A stretch of DNA of 8,267 nt from an uncultured Bacillota bacterium (lineage in GTDB: Bacteria > Bacillota > Clostridia > Peptostreptococcales > Anaerovoracaceae). A model generated the notes under the pieces. That model saw only the letters and a list, made by a program, of their open reading frames with translations. It did no database searches and had not been told where the DNA came from. Both the position numbers and the translations under genes were made by a program. Below, one piece after another: positions 1 to 7,489 of this stretch (positions within the stretch are counted from its first letter, which is position 1; every line of letters begins with the position of its first letter). Location: assembly GCA_946408315.1 (NCBI GenBank), contig CAMJRV010000088.1:1-8267 (forward strand), read 5' to 3'.

Positions 1-15
1 AGGTCAAGCATCTTA

Positions 16-37
16 GTGCGAAAGTTGTGCAAAAGTT
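16..37. repeat. Tandem 11-bp direct repeat upstream of the operon promoter
   Basis: Two adjacent copies, GTGCGAAAGTT (16-26) and GTGCAAAAGTT (27-37), differ at one base. The 11-bp period puts equivalent bases on the same face of the helix. The repeat ends 36 bp before the -35 box of the operon promoter, a position typical of activator half-sites. I do not recognise the motif as the box of a known regulator, and no regulator gene lies in the window, so a binding-site role is inference from spacing and position. Confidence 0.4.
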
Positions 38-73
38 CCAGTTCGAATTTGATCTCCAAACGCCATATTTCCG

Positions 74-102
74 TTGACAACAATAGAGCATCGTGTTATT
101 AT
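74..102 (+). promoter_or_regulatory. Sigma-A-type promoter of the operon
   Basis: A perfect -35 hexamer TTGACA (74-79) is separated by exactly 17 nt from TATTAT (97-102), a 5/6 match to the -10 consensus. Transcription would start near 109, giving a leader of about 67 nt before the lpd start codon at 176. No equally good promoter was seen before any downstream gene, so this probably drives the whole cluster. There is no sigma-54 type -24/-12 pair here, unlike many acetoin dehydrogenase operons known to depend on AcoR and sigma-54. Confidence 0.75.
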
Positions 103-128
103 TAGACATAAAATAACATATAAAAAAA

Positions 129-150
129 GTCGTGAAAATAGGGTCGTGAA
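129..150. repeat. Short direct repeat in the 5' leader
   Basis: GTCGTGAA occurs at 129-136 and again at 143-150 (period 14 nt), between the predicted transcription start and the lpd ribosome binding site. It could be an operator half-site pair or a chance repeat. Nothing else in the leader supports a function. Confidence 0.2.
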
Positions 151-175
151 TTCTGTTAAATTGGAGGACATTGAA

Positions 176-1573
176 ATGTATTACGACGTAGTTGTTCTGG
201 GAGCGGGTCCGGGCGGTTATGTAAGCGCCATCAGGGCCGCCCAGTTAGGCGCAAAGACCGCCATAGTGGAGAAGGGCCCGGTAGGCGGAACCTGTCTCAA
301 TGTCGGCTGCATCCCAACAAAAGCGCTGATAAAAAATGTGGAGATTCTGCATAGCTTGGAGCTGGGAAAACAGCGGGGCATTCAGGTTCAGGAAGTAAAG
401 CTGGACTACCGCAAGGCTGTCAAGGTCAAAAATGGCGCGGTAAAGCAGCTGGTAAAGGGAGTTGAAGGCCTGCTCGCGTCCAACGGGGTTGATCTGTATC
501 AGGGGAAAGGCTGTGTTCAAGAGAATCAAGTCATCTCCGTCGAAAGCCCGGAGAATGGGAATGTGACGATTCAGTATGGCAGGTTGATTATCGCCACCGG
601 ATCACAGCCTGCAATGCCGCCGATAAAGGGCGCGGATCTGGAAGGCGTCGTGACCAGTGAGAAGATGCTTCAGATGGACAGTGTGCCGGAACGCTTGATT
701 ATCATAGGCGGAGGTGTAATCGGATGTGAATTCGCAAGCATTTTCAACGCGTATGGCAGTAAGGTCACCATCGTCGAAATGCTGCCGGCCGCAGTTGCCA
801 TGCTGGATGGGGATATCTCACGATACATGGGCGATATGCTGCAGGAACAGGGGATCGACCTGAAACTGAGCAGACAGGTAAAACAAATATCCAGGACCGG
901 CGATGGAATGCTGGAAGTTTCTATTGCAGATCAGGATGGGCAGGAGGAGCTCCTGTGCGGAAATCAGGTTCTGATCTCGGTGGGCCGTAAACCCAGTCTG
1001 GAAGGGTTGGAAGCCCTGAACCTCGAAACAGAAAAGGGCTGCATAAAAGTCAATGATAAATTGGAAACCGGTACGGCCGGTGTCTATGCGATAGGAGACG
1101 TGACCGGAAAGAAACTGCTGGCTCATGTCGCCTCGGAAATGGGAGTCAAAGCTGCAGAGAATGCCATGGGGCTTGACAGGGAAATGGAACTGGATATCGT
1201 CCCAAGCTGTATCTACACGATCCCGGAGGTCGGAACCGTCGGACTGTCGGAGGCGGAAGCCAGAGCGAAGGGGCACGAGTTATTAATCGGAAAGTTTCCC
1301 CTTATGGCATGCGGAAAAGCGGTCGCTACAGGCGAGCCGGAAGGTTTCTTCAAACTGGTTGCAGACAAGGAGACGCGAAAGCTGCTGGGAGCACATCTGG
1401 TAGGGAAAAGCGCCACAGAAATCGTCGCGGAAATGTCCGCCTATATGAAAATGGGCGCCAGGATCGATGACGTGATAGATACGATTCATGCCCACCCCAC
1501 AATCTCAGAAGCGATAGCGGAGGCCGCCAGGGATATTGACGGAACCTGCATCCACATGCCGAAAAGAAAATAA
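176..1573 (+). CDS. lpdA: Dihydrolipoamide dehydrogenase (E3)
   Basis: This flavoprotein reoxidises the dihydrolipoyl group of a 2-oxoacid or acetoin dehydrogenase complex and passes electrons through FAD to NAD+. The 465-residue product starts with the FAD dinucleotide fold (GAGPGG, residues 9-14). The redox-active disulfide follows at C40 and C45 in GGTCLNVGC. The NAD-binding motif GGGVIG is at 178-183, and the C-terminal dimerisation domain carries the catalytic pair H440/E445 in HAHPTISE. Length is normal for E3, and there is no N-terminal lipoyl domain of the kind seen in some Gram-positive E3s. The start at 176 is chosen because GGAGGA (163-168) lies 7 nt upstream and the protein opens directly into the FAD fold. 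The upstream in-frame extension begins at the -35 box of the promoter and is not coding. It is first in an operon with E1, lipoyl and E2 genes, so it is presumably their dedicated E3 (an AcoL equivalent). Confidence 0.96.
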   Translation: MYYDVVVLGAGPGGYVSAIRAAQLGAKTAIVEKGPVGGTCLNVGCIPTKALIKNVEILHSLELGKQRGIQVQEVKLDYRKAVKVKNGAVKQLVKGVEGLLASNGVDLYQGKGCVQENQVISVESPENGNVTIQYGRLIIATGSQPAMPPIKGADLEGVVTSEKMLQMDSVPERLIIIGGGVIGCEFASIFNAYGSKVTIVEMLPAAVAMLDGDISRYMGDMLQEQGIDLKLSRQVKQISRTGDGMLEVSIADQDGQEELLCGNQVLISVGRKPSLEGLEALNLETEKGCIKVNDKLETGTAGVYAIGDVTGKKLLAHVASEMGVKAAENAMGLDREMELDIVPSCIYTIPEVGTVGLSEAEARAKGHELLIGKFPLMACGKAVATGEPEGFFKLVADKETRKLLGAHLVGKSATEIVAEMSAYMKMGARIDDVIDTIHAHPTISEAIAEAARDIDGTCIHMPKRK

Positions 1574-1619
1574 TGCAAGGCTCGGCATCGGGGAAGCATG
1601 CTGACAAAGGAGGACCGCA

Positions 1620-3221
1620 ATGGCTTATGTCATTGGAATTGATACTGGCGGGACCTATACGGATGCAGTGCTGCTTGACACCCATGAGAAAGGAACTCGC
1701 AGCGTAAAGCGCAAGTCGAAAGCCTTTACCACCCATCACGATCTCGCATTGGGAATCAGAGACAGCGTAGAGCGGCTTGATATCGACGAATTTGAAAAGG
1801 GACAGATAGAAAAGGTTGTGCTGTCGACTACGCTGGCGACAAATTCTATCGTAGAGGGAGACCTTCATAACGTAGGACTTATTCTGATCGGGGATAAGCC
1901 TAACGGAGAGCTTGCCACGAAATATATAAAAACCGTCAGCGGCAGAATCAATATCAAAGGCCGCGTTCTGAGGGATATCAACAGAGAGGAGACGGAGAAG
2001 GCGATCGAGGAACTGATCCCGAACGTCGATTCCATCGCGGTCTCCGGATTAGCCAGCGTACGAAACCCTGTCCTGGAACAGAAGGTGAAGGCGATCATAC
2101 AGGACGCATACGATATCCCTGTTATGTGCGGCCATGAGTATGTAAGCGATCTGGGATTTCTTGAGAGGACCAATACGGTCGTAATCAATGCAGGCTTACT
2201 GCCGATCATTGGAAAGTTCATAAAGGCGATTAAAACAGTGCTCAAAGAGCTTGATATCAAAGCGCCGGTGTTTGTTGTAAAAGGTGACGGCAGCATCGCG
2301 AAAATTGATGCGATACAGGAAAAACCGATCGATACCGTCTTATCGGGACCCGCCGCAAGCATGATCGGAGCGATCCACCTGACGGAGATCAGTGATGCGG
2401 TCGTAGCCGATATGGGAGGGACGACTACCGACACCGGAATTGTACGGCACAAAAGAGTCGAGCTGTCTGACGACGGAGCGACGATAGGAAGCTGGAAGAT
2501 CAGAATCAAATCGGCAAAGCTTTATACCTTTGGTCTGGGCGGTGACAGCCTGATTACCGTAAGAAACGGAGCTATGGAAGTCGGCCCGAAAAGGGTTCGC
2601 CCCGCCTGCAGGGGCGGCGGCACAGTTACGCCGACGGACGTCCTTCATTACACCGGTGAATTTGTGAAATGGAGCAGGGAGGAAGCGGTTGCCGCTATTG
2701 AAAAACATGCTGCGGATGCGGGGATGGCCCCAAGCGAATATGTAAGCGATGTGATCGATGCTGTTTCCAAAAAGATCGATGAAAACATGTCGTCTTATCA
2801 GCGTTTGAATTTGCCGATCAGCGCAATCGGCGCTCCTGCCGAATCCTGGTATACTGCCGCTCAAAAGAAGTATGGCTTTCCTCTCGTGATACCAGAGCAC
2901 TATGAAGTTGCCAATGCAGTTGGCGCGGCGGCCGCCGGCATCCAGGAAACAGTGGAAGCTATCGTAAGGCGGGGAGAAGACGGGTACGGCTATCTTGCCC
3001 ATACAAAGGCCGGCAGGTATATGCTCCCCCGGAAGGAAGCGGCGATTGAGAAGGCCATTGAAGTATCCAGAGCATGCGCCATAAAGATGATAACGGGGCA
3101 GGACCTGGAATTGGCAGACATCTCGGTTTCCTGTGAAGACATATACGACAGCGGCGGCACCATCTATTTGGAGACCCGCATCAAGGTTACCGTAAGCGGG
3201 AAGATCTTTGCCAATGTATAA
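1620..3221 (+). CDS. HyuA-like hydantoinase/oxoprolinase-family ASKHA protein; possible mutase reactivase
   Basis: A 533-residue protein of the hydantoinase A/oxoprolinase family, which has the actin/Hsp70-like ATPase fold. The phosphate-1 loop is IDTGGTYTD (7-15), the connecting region holds SGPAAS (242-247), phosphate-2 is DMGGTTTD (264-271), and an adenosine-type AIGAPAES follows from 402. Full HyuA and acetone carboxylase-type subunits are about 680-720 residues, so this is a short form lacking much of the usual C-terminus. No HyuB partner is in the window, which argues against a complete ATP-dependent hydantoinase here. AAAGGAGGA (1606-1614) sits 5 nt before the ATG. ASKHA-fold proteins (MutL-type, diol dehydratase reactivase, corrinoid activators) are known to service B12 enzymes, and a B12 mutase lies in this operon, so a reactivase or chaperone role is plausible but inferred. 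An ATP-dependent amide or lactam hydrolase remains the alternative. Confidence 0.85.
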   Translation: MAYVIGIDTGGTYTDAVLLDTHEKGTRSVKRKSKAFTTHHDLALGIRDSVERLDIDEFEKGQIEKVVLSTTLATNSIVEGDLHNVGLILIGDKPNGELATKYIKTVSGRINIKGRVLRDINREETEKAIEELIPNVDSIAVSGLASVRNPVLEQKVKAIIQDAYDIPVMCGHEYVSDLGFLERTNTVVINAGLLPIIGKFIKAIKTVLKELDIKAPVFVVKGDGSIAKIDAIQEKPIDTVLSGPAASMIGAIHLTEISDAVVADMGGTTTDTGIVRHKRVELSDDGATIGSWKIRIKSAKLYTFGLGGDSLITVRNGAMEVGPKRVRPACRGGGTVTPTDVLHYTGEFVKWSREEAVAAIEKHAADAGMAPSEYVSDVIDAVSKKIDENMSSYQRLNLPISAIGAPAESWYTAAQKKYGFPLVIPEHYEVANAVGAAAAGIQETVEAIVRRGEDGYGYLAHTKAGRYMLPRKEAAIEKAIEVSRACAIKMITGQDLELADISVSCEDIYDSGGTIYLETRIKVTVSGKIFANV

Positions 3222-3263
3222 ATGTATTAAAATTTTTTAAGTTTTAAATGAGGAGGTTAAGGA

Positions 3264-4247
3264 ATGGAAAAAAGAGAGTTATTGGACCTGTATCAGACGA
3301 TGCAGACGATTCGAAAATTTGAGTTTCAGACTTCAAAGAGTTTTGCCGAGGAGATCGTACAGGGATTTGTGCACCTCTATATCGGTGAAGAAGCGATTGC
3401 AACCGGTGTCTGCGCCAATTTGAACCGTGACGATTATATCACCAGCACTCACAGAGGGCATGGACATATCATTGCAAAAGGCGCGGATTTAAAGCGGATG
3501 ATGGCGGAGTTATGCGGCCGCGAGACAGGGTACTGCAAAGGGAAAGGCGGGTCGATGCATATTGCTGATACCGACCTTGGAATACTCGGAGCGAACGGTA
3601 TCGTCGGAGGTGGGTTTAATTTAGCCTGCGGAGCCGGATTTTCTTCCAAAATGCTGAAGACAAACCAGGTATGCGTATGCTTTTTTGGAGACGGCGCAAC
3701 GGGAACCGGAGCGTCTCACGAAGCGATGAACATTGCCAAAGTCTGGAAGCTGCCGGTAATCTTTGTCAATGAAAATAACTTATATGCGGATTCATGCAGG
3801 ATTACAGACGGATTGGCAAGCGAAAGTACGGCAGACAGGGCTCTGGCTTACCATATGCCCCACTATTCGATCGACGGAAACGATGTGCTTACCGTTTATG
3901 AAACGGCGAAGGAAGCGATTGAGCGCGCCAGAAACGGGGAAGGACCATCCTTTATAGAATGCAAGACCTATCGCTGGCGCGGCCATTTTGAAGTGGAGCC
4001 GGAGACCTACCGTCCGCCGGAAGAACTGAAATTATGGAAGTCAAAGGAAAAGGACCCGATTGCAAGGTTTGAAAAATATCTGCTTGAAAACCATGGCGTG
4101 AGCGAGGAAGAGGTGAAGCAGATTAAGGCTTCCATTGATAAAGAAGTTAAGGCCGCTGTGGAATTCGCTTTGAACAGTCCTCTTCCTGATAAATCAAGCG
4201 CATGTACGGATGTTTACACAGATATTGTTGAGGAGGGAAGAGCATGA
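3264..4247 (+). CDS. acoA: TPP-dependent dehydrogenase E1 alpha subunit (acetoin/pyruvate dehydrogenase type)
   Basis: The alpha chain of a heterotetrameric E1, which uses thiamine diphosphate to cleave a 2-oxo acid or acetoin-like ketone and transfer the acyl group to lipoyl-lysine. The 327-residue product has THRGHGH (62-68), GKGGSMH ending at H99, and the TPP/Mg motif GDG (142-144) through NN (171-172). A late RWRGHFE segment followed by ETYR matches the AcoA/PdhA pattern. Length is close to AcoA (about 325-335) and shorter than many PdhA proteins, which favours an acetoin-dehydrogenase-like subfamily; substrate cannot be decided from this. AGGAGG (3251-3256) lies 7 nt upstream. Its stop overlaps the E1 beta start by 4 nt (ATGA), implying translational coupling and equal subunit supply. 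The 42-nt upstream spacer is very AT-rich. Confidence 0.93.
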   Translation: MEKRELLDLYQTMQTIRKFEFQTSKSFAEEIVQGFVHLYIGEEAIATGVCANLNRDDYITSTHRGHGHIIAKGADLKRMMAELCGRETGYCKGKGGSMHIADTDLGILGANGIVGGGFNLACGAGFSSKMLKTNQVCVCFFGDGATGTGASHEAMNIAKVWKLPVIFVNENNLYADSCRITDGLASESTADRALAYHMPHYSIDGNDVLTVYETAKEAIERARNGEGPSFIECKTYRWRGHFEVEPETYRPPEELKLWKSKEKDPIARFEKYLLENHGVSEEEVKQIKASIDKEVKAAVEFALNSPLPDKSSACTDVYTDIVEEGRA

Positions 4248-5215
4248 GAAATGTATTTTTTTCAGAAGCCATAAGAGATGCGATTCGCAACGAGATGTTA
4301 AATGATCCCAGAGTGTTTTGCATAGGAGAAGATATCGGTCGTGTCGGCGGATCTTTCGGTGTAACTGCGGGCTTGTATAAAGAATTTGGCGAGGAACGCG
4401 TTCGCGACACTCCGATTTCGGAACAGGCTATCGTCGGACTTTCCGCCGGCGCAGCGTTAACCGGCATGATCCCGGTGGCGGAGATCATGTATAACGATTT
4501 CATGCTGTGTGCCGCAGATCAGATCATTAATCAGGCTGCGAAATTCCGTTATATGTACGGCGGCGGGATGAAGGTCCCCATGGTAGTAAGAATGGCGGTA
4601 GGCGGAGGTTTGCAGTGCGCCGCGCAGCATTCCCAGAGTCTGGAGGCATTTTTAGTCCATATACCGGGATTGAAAGTGGTATATCCTTCCACTCCCGCTG
4701 ATGCGTTAGGGCTGATGATCTCATCGATCCGTGATGAAAATCCGGTCATGTTCTTTGAGCATCAATTGCTGTACCAGGTAAGCGACAACGTTCCTGACGG
4801 CTTTGAACCGATTCCGCTGGGAATCGCCGATGTGAAAAAGGAAGGCTCCGACATAACGATTGTTGCCACCGGACTCTGTGTGAAAAAATCTCTTGACGCG
4901 GCGGAGCTGCTGGCGAAAGAAGGAATCAACGCGGAAGTCGTCGATCCCAGAACCCTGTATCCGCTGGACAAGGAGACAATTTACCGCTCCCTTGCGAAAA
5001 CAAGAAAAGTTGTTATCGTAACGGAAGAAGTAAAGCGCGGCGCATGGTCCGCCGAAATGGCTTCCAACATTGCAGAAGATATGTTTGAGTCGCTGGACAA
5101 GAAAATTGTAAGAGTCGGCGCGCTCAACACACCGGTTCCATTCACCGTCAGCCTGGAGGAATATGTATTGCCGCAGGTGAACAATATTGTCGATGCCGTG
5201 AAATCGGTATTTTAA
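4244..5215 (+). CDS. acoB: TPP-dependent dehydrogenase E1 beta subunit
   Basis: The beta chain of the E1 heterotetramer; it completes the TPP site and docks on E2. The 323-residue protein shows GEDIGRVGG near residue 27, the TPP-activating glutamate E60 in DTPISEQ, the QHSQSLEAF segment with H129, and PGLKVVYPSTPADA, all standard for PdhB/AcoB. The C-terminal transketolase domain contains VDPRTLYPLD and VIVTEEV. Length is normal. AGGAGGG (4231-4237) lies inside the 3' end of the alpha gene, and the start overlaps its stop, so the two subunits are made together. The gene symbol reflects the subfamily guess and is less certain than the E1 beta call itself. Confidence 0.94.
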   Translation: MRNVFFSEAIRDAIRNEMLNDPRVFCIGEDIGRVGGSFGVTAGLYKEFGEERVRDTPISEQAIVGLSAGAALTGMIPVAEIMYNDFMLCAADQIINQAAKFRYMYGGGMKVPMVVRMAVGGGLQCAAQHSQSLEAFLVHIPGLKVVYPSTPADALGLMISSIRDENPVMFFEHQLLYQVSDNVPDGFEPIPLGIADVKKEGSDITIVATGLCVKKSLDAAELLAKEGINAEVVDPRTLYPLDKETIYRSLAKTRKVVIVTEEVKRGAWSAEMASNIAEDMFESLDKKIVRVGALNTPVPFTVSLEEYVLPQVNNIVDAVKSVF

Positions 5216-5248
5216 TGAAGATTAGGTTATAAAAATAAGGAGAAAGAT

Positions 5249-5512
5249 ATGGCGACTATAGTAAAAATGCCCAAAATGGGAGCTACGATGAAAGAAGGCA
5301 AGCTTACAGGCTGGCTTGTAAAAGAAGGAGATCAGATTGAAGAGGGAGACGCTTTATTCGAAGTGGAAACTGACAAGCTCACCAATGAAGTCGAAGCCGA
5401 CACTTCGGGAGTTCTAAGAAAGATTCTGGTTCAGGAAGGCGAGACTGTGCCATGCCAGACTCCCCTTGCAATTATTGCAGACGAGGATGAAGATATCTCC
5501 AGCGTTCTCTAA
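5249..5512 (+). CDS. Free-standing lipoyl-domain protein (detached E2 lipoyl domain)
   Basis: An 87-residue biotin/lipoyl-attachment domain that should swing acyl groups between E1, the E2 catalytic protein and E3. The opening IVKMPKMGATMKEGKL is the classic E2 lipoyl start. The attachment lysine is K43 in ETDKLTNEV; the ETDK context and neighbouring acidic residues favour lipoylation over biotinylation, which normally uses MKM. The protein ends about 8 residues after the domain with an acidic tail (DEDEDISSVL), with no flexible linker, subunit-binding domain or catalytic domain. AAGGAGAAAG (5237-5245) precedes the ATG. The matching E2 catalytic domain is encoded separately about 2 kb downstream, after the mutase, so E2 is split into two polypeptides. 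No lipoate ligase is in the window, so lipoylation must come from elsewhere. Confidence 0.92.
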   Translation: MATIVKMPKMGATMKEGKLTGWLVKEGDQIEEGDALFEVETDKLTNEVEADTSGVLRKILVQEGETVPCQTPLAIIADEDEDISSVL

Positions 5513-5580
5513 GGAAGGCAACAACTCATAAACTTGATATTCGGCAAACAGCTGATTTGGTTGTTGTAAATGAAAACCTC

Positions 5581-5640
5581 CGGCTGTGCCGGTGGTGCAA
5601 GCGGACTTTTCCCGCACGTGAAAAACCACCGGCACAGCCG
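5581..5640. repeat. 16-bp perfect inverted repeat (hairpin) between lipoyl and mutase genes
   Basis: CGGCTGTGCCGGTGGT (5581-5596) is the exact reverse complement of 5625-5640, with a 28-nt loop. The loop can form a second small stem, GCGG (5601-5604) with CCGC (5612-5615). No T-run follows the second arm (TTGGATCATTATGG), so it is not a canonical Rho-independent terminator. It lies in a 176-nt spacer between 5513 and 5688, the longest gap inside the operon. Likely roles are mRNA stabilisation or processing, giving different levels of the dehydrogenase and mutase segments, or a protein or RNA control site. I see no B12-riboswitch box in this spacer. Confidence 0.8.
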
Positions 5641-5688
5641 TTGGATCATTATGGAATTAAACAAGGAATGAGAAAGGTCTTATATAAA

Positions 5689-7470
5689 ATGAAGGAAATA
5701 TTAGACAAGACAAATAAAGAGTACATTGCAAGCATGATCCCCGATAACATGCCGGACTGGAAAGAATCCTGGGCGGAAGGTTATAACATCGGGCAAAGGA
5801 TCGAGATCCAGGAGACGCCGTTTCGAAAAAAATACGGCGTTGAGAATGACGTGGACTACCGGCTGAAACAGGCGGAGCAAGGGAAATTATCGTGGAAGAT
5901 AAATATGGGGCTTGCCAGTGTTGAAGAAGAAGCTGCAGGGCTGAAAGCCGCTGAAAAATTCAACGAAGAAACCGGACTGCGCATCAGCTTCGCCCATCAG
6001 CTCCCCAAGAATATCATCGGGGTTCCGAAGGATAAGCGTGAAAATATCCCGAGCGCCCTGGGATTTGACCTGGATGAACCTGAGGATTGGCTGAAAATAA
6101 CGATGGCGTCCACCGTACAGCCGGTTTTTGCCGACAATCACCTGGGGTGGCCCAACGCAGTGTATACGACGATCAACTCCATAGCGGCAGGAAGTACATA
6201 CACGGGACTGTTCGGCTTTTTTCACCAGGTTGCCCCGGGATGTCCCGATGAAGTCTGGAATATGAATGAAAACGTAAAGGCGCTGGGCATCTGCGCGGCG
6301 AAATATGATGAAAAGGTCGTGGTTAATTCCAATATGGACGATTCTGCACCGGCGTATTTTCTGGATTTCGCTTCTTATCTTGCGTGGGGAAAATTAGAGC
6401 GGTATATCGTATCGGATCTGTGCAAGGTGCGCTATTCATACAGCTTTGGAAATTTTACGACGAATCTCATCCACAAGGCAGCCATGTGGCTTGCGGCAAG
6501 CGACACCTTTAAAAAAGACGATCAGCCGGGAATCGGATTTATTTATCCCAATACGGTTGACCACTGGGATCATCATATCCATGCCAATTACGGGTTCCAA
6601 ATCCCGGAAGCTCTGTTGGCTATTTTGCTTGAGAAAAAATTCAAAACGGGAGCCACCTTTATATCCGTTCCGATTACAGAAAAAATTACGATACCGACGG
6701 TTCCGGAGATGCTCGACATGACCGGCGCATGCCAGCGCGCGGAGGAAAGCGCCGTATACTATGAAAAGCTGATGAATTGGACAGAAATTGAGCTGTTACG
6801 GGACCAAATCGAAGATTTTTCAGAGAAGATGTATCGGAATATACTGAACGGGTTGGCAGAATCCGGCGTCGATATTACGAACCCAATCGAATTGATGGTT
6901 GTTCTCAAGCGGATCGATCCGACTGCCTTTGAGAAAATGTTTCATCCTTCCGTGGCCAATGACGGAAATCAACAGATCGTACCGCTGATGCCTGCGGCGC
7001 TTTGGCAGAAGTCGGAAGAGCAGATTGCTGAAATTGTCGATCGATTGAAAGGTTTCGGTTATTCCGAGAAATTGAAAGATAAACGGATTTGCGTCGCTTC
7101 TGCCGACATTCACTATTTTGGAGCGTTTGTCATCATGGGCGTTATGAAAGCATTCGGCGCGGATGTCATCGACGGCGGAAATCAAATGGAAGCGATCGAT
7201 GTTTTGGACCTGGCAGATGAGCACGGCATTACGGATATCTGTATCAGCCTGCACAACGGGCAGACGATACATTATGCCAGACTGTTGATTCAGCTGGCTT
7301 CAGAAAGAAACAAAAAATACAGATTCTTTATGGGAGGCGTGTTGACGAGCTTCCTGAACGAAACGGACAAAGAGCCTGTCGATGTTACTCAGCAGGTTGA
7401 GGATCTCGGCATTCATACATCCGCATCGGTCGAGGAATTGTTGGCGAAATTATCGGATGAATCGATATAA
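5689..7470 (+). CDS. Cobalamin-dependent carbon-skeleton mutase, 2-methyleneglutarate mutase-like
   Basis: A 593-residue single-chain B12 enzyme expected to use adenosylcobalamin for a radical 1,2 carbon-skeleton rearrangement. The C-terminal cobalamin domain (about 465-593) has the base-off/His-on signature D473-x-H475-x-x-G478, the SxL-like ISLHNG (519-524) and the GG motif MGGV (548-551). The N-terminal two thirds should be the substrate-binding TIM barrel; QPVFADNHLGWPNA begins at 144. From memory, the start (MPDWKESWAEG), this barrel segment and the C-terminus resemble Eubacterium barkeri 2-methyleneglutarate mutase (about 614 residues); I could not align it. Glutamate mutase splits the same parts over MutS and MutE. 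ATG 5689 is preferred, with AGAAAGG at 5671-5677, and matches the family's N-terminal length. ATG 5668 has no usable ribosome binding site, and longer in-frame reading runs through the hairpin. It sits between the two halves of E2, implying a shared pathway. The substrate is unknown. Confidence 0.85.
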   Translation: MKEILDKTNKEYIASMIPDNMPDWKESWAEGYNIGQRIEIQETPFRKKYGVENDVDYRLKQAEQGKLSWKINMGLASVEEEAAGLKAAEKFNEETGLRISFAHQLPKNIIGVPKDKRENIPSALGFDLDEPEDWLKITMASTVQPVFADNHLGWPNAVYTTINSIAAGSTYTGLFGFFHQVAPGCPDEVWNMNENVKALGICAAKYDEKVVVNSNMDDSAPAYFLDFASYLAWGKLERYIVSDLCKVRYSYSFGNFTTNLIHKAAMWLAASDTFKKDDQPGIGFIYPNTVDHWDHHIHANYGFQIPEALLAILLEKKFKTGATFISVPITEKITIPTVPEMLDMTGACQRAEESAVYYEKLMNWTEIELLRDQIEDFSEKMYRNILNGLAESGVDITNPIELMVVLKRIDPTAFEKMFHPSVANDGNQQIVPLMPAALWQKSEEQIAEIVDRLKGFGYSEKLKDKRICVASADIHYFGAFVIMGVMKAFGADVIDGGNQMEAIDVLDLADEHGITDICISLHNGQTIHYARLLIQLASERNKKYRFFMGGVLTSFLNETDKEPVDVTQQVEDLGIHTSASVEELLAKLSDESI

Positions 7471-7489
7471 AGGAGAAGGAGGAGGCACC

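Noticed and set aside
1..73. End of an upstream gene or start of a divergent gene
   Set aside because: Short open readings exist on both strands, but none has a supported start, ribosome binding site or recognisable family; the minus-strand frame is closed by consecutive TAA codons just upstream. I see only the tandem repeat there.
74..175. In-frame N-terminal extension of dihydrolipoamide dehydrogenase by 34 residues
   Set aside because: It would start with TTG inside the -35 box, overlaps the promoter, lacks a ribosome binding site and has no family resemblance; ATG 176 has a good site and opens the FAD fold.
818..1276. Minus-strand open frames over the lpd gene, and similar ones over other genes
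   Set aside because: They are antisense shadows of clearly recognisable plus-strand genes, with no ribosome binding sites or family features.
1620..3221. Complete ATP-dependent hydantoinase system
   Set aside because: Only a short HyuA-like subunit is present, with no HyuB partner in the window.
3222..3263. Terminator or promoter in the AT-rich spacer before E1 alpha
   Set aside because: The only pairing is AT-only (TTAAAA with TTTTAA), too weak for a terminator, and no well-spaced -35/-10 pair is evident.
5581..5645. Rho-independent terminator
   Set aside because: The stem is strong, but the loop is 28 nt and no T-run follows either arm on the plus strand; the mutase gene follows closely on the same strand.
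5557..5688. N-terminal extension of the mutase by up to 44 residues
   Set aside because: The extension runs through the perfect hairpin and reads as unusual Cys/Arg/Pro-rich sequence; the family N-terminus matches the start at 5689.
5513..5688. Cobalamin riboswitch controlling the B12 mutase
   Set aside because: The spacer is short for this class and I found no B12-box-like GCCACTG sequence.
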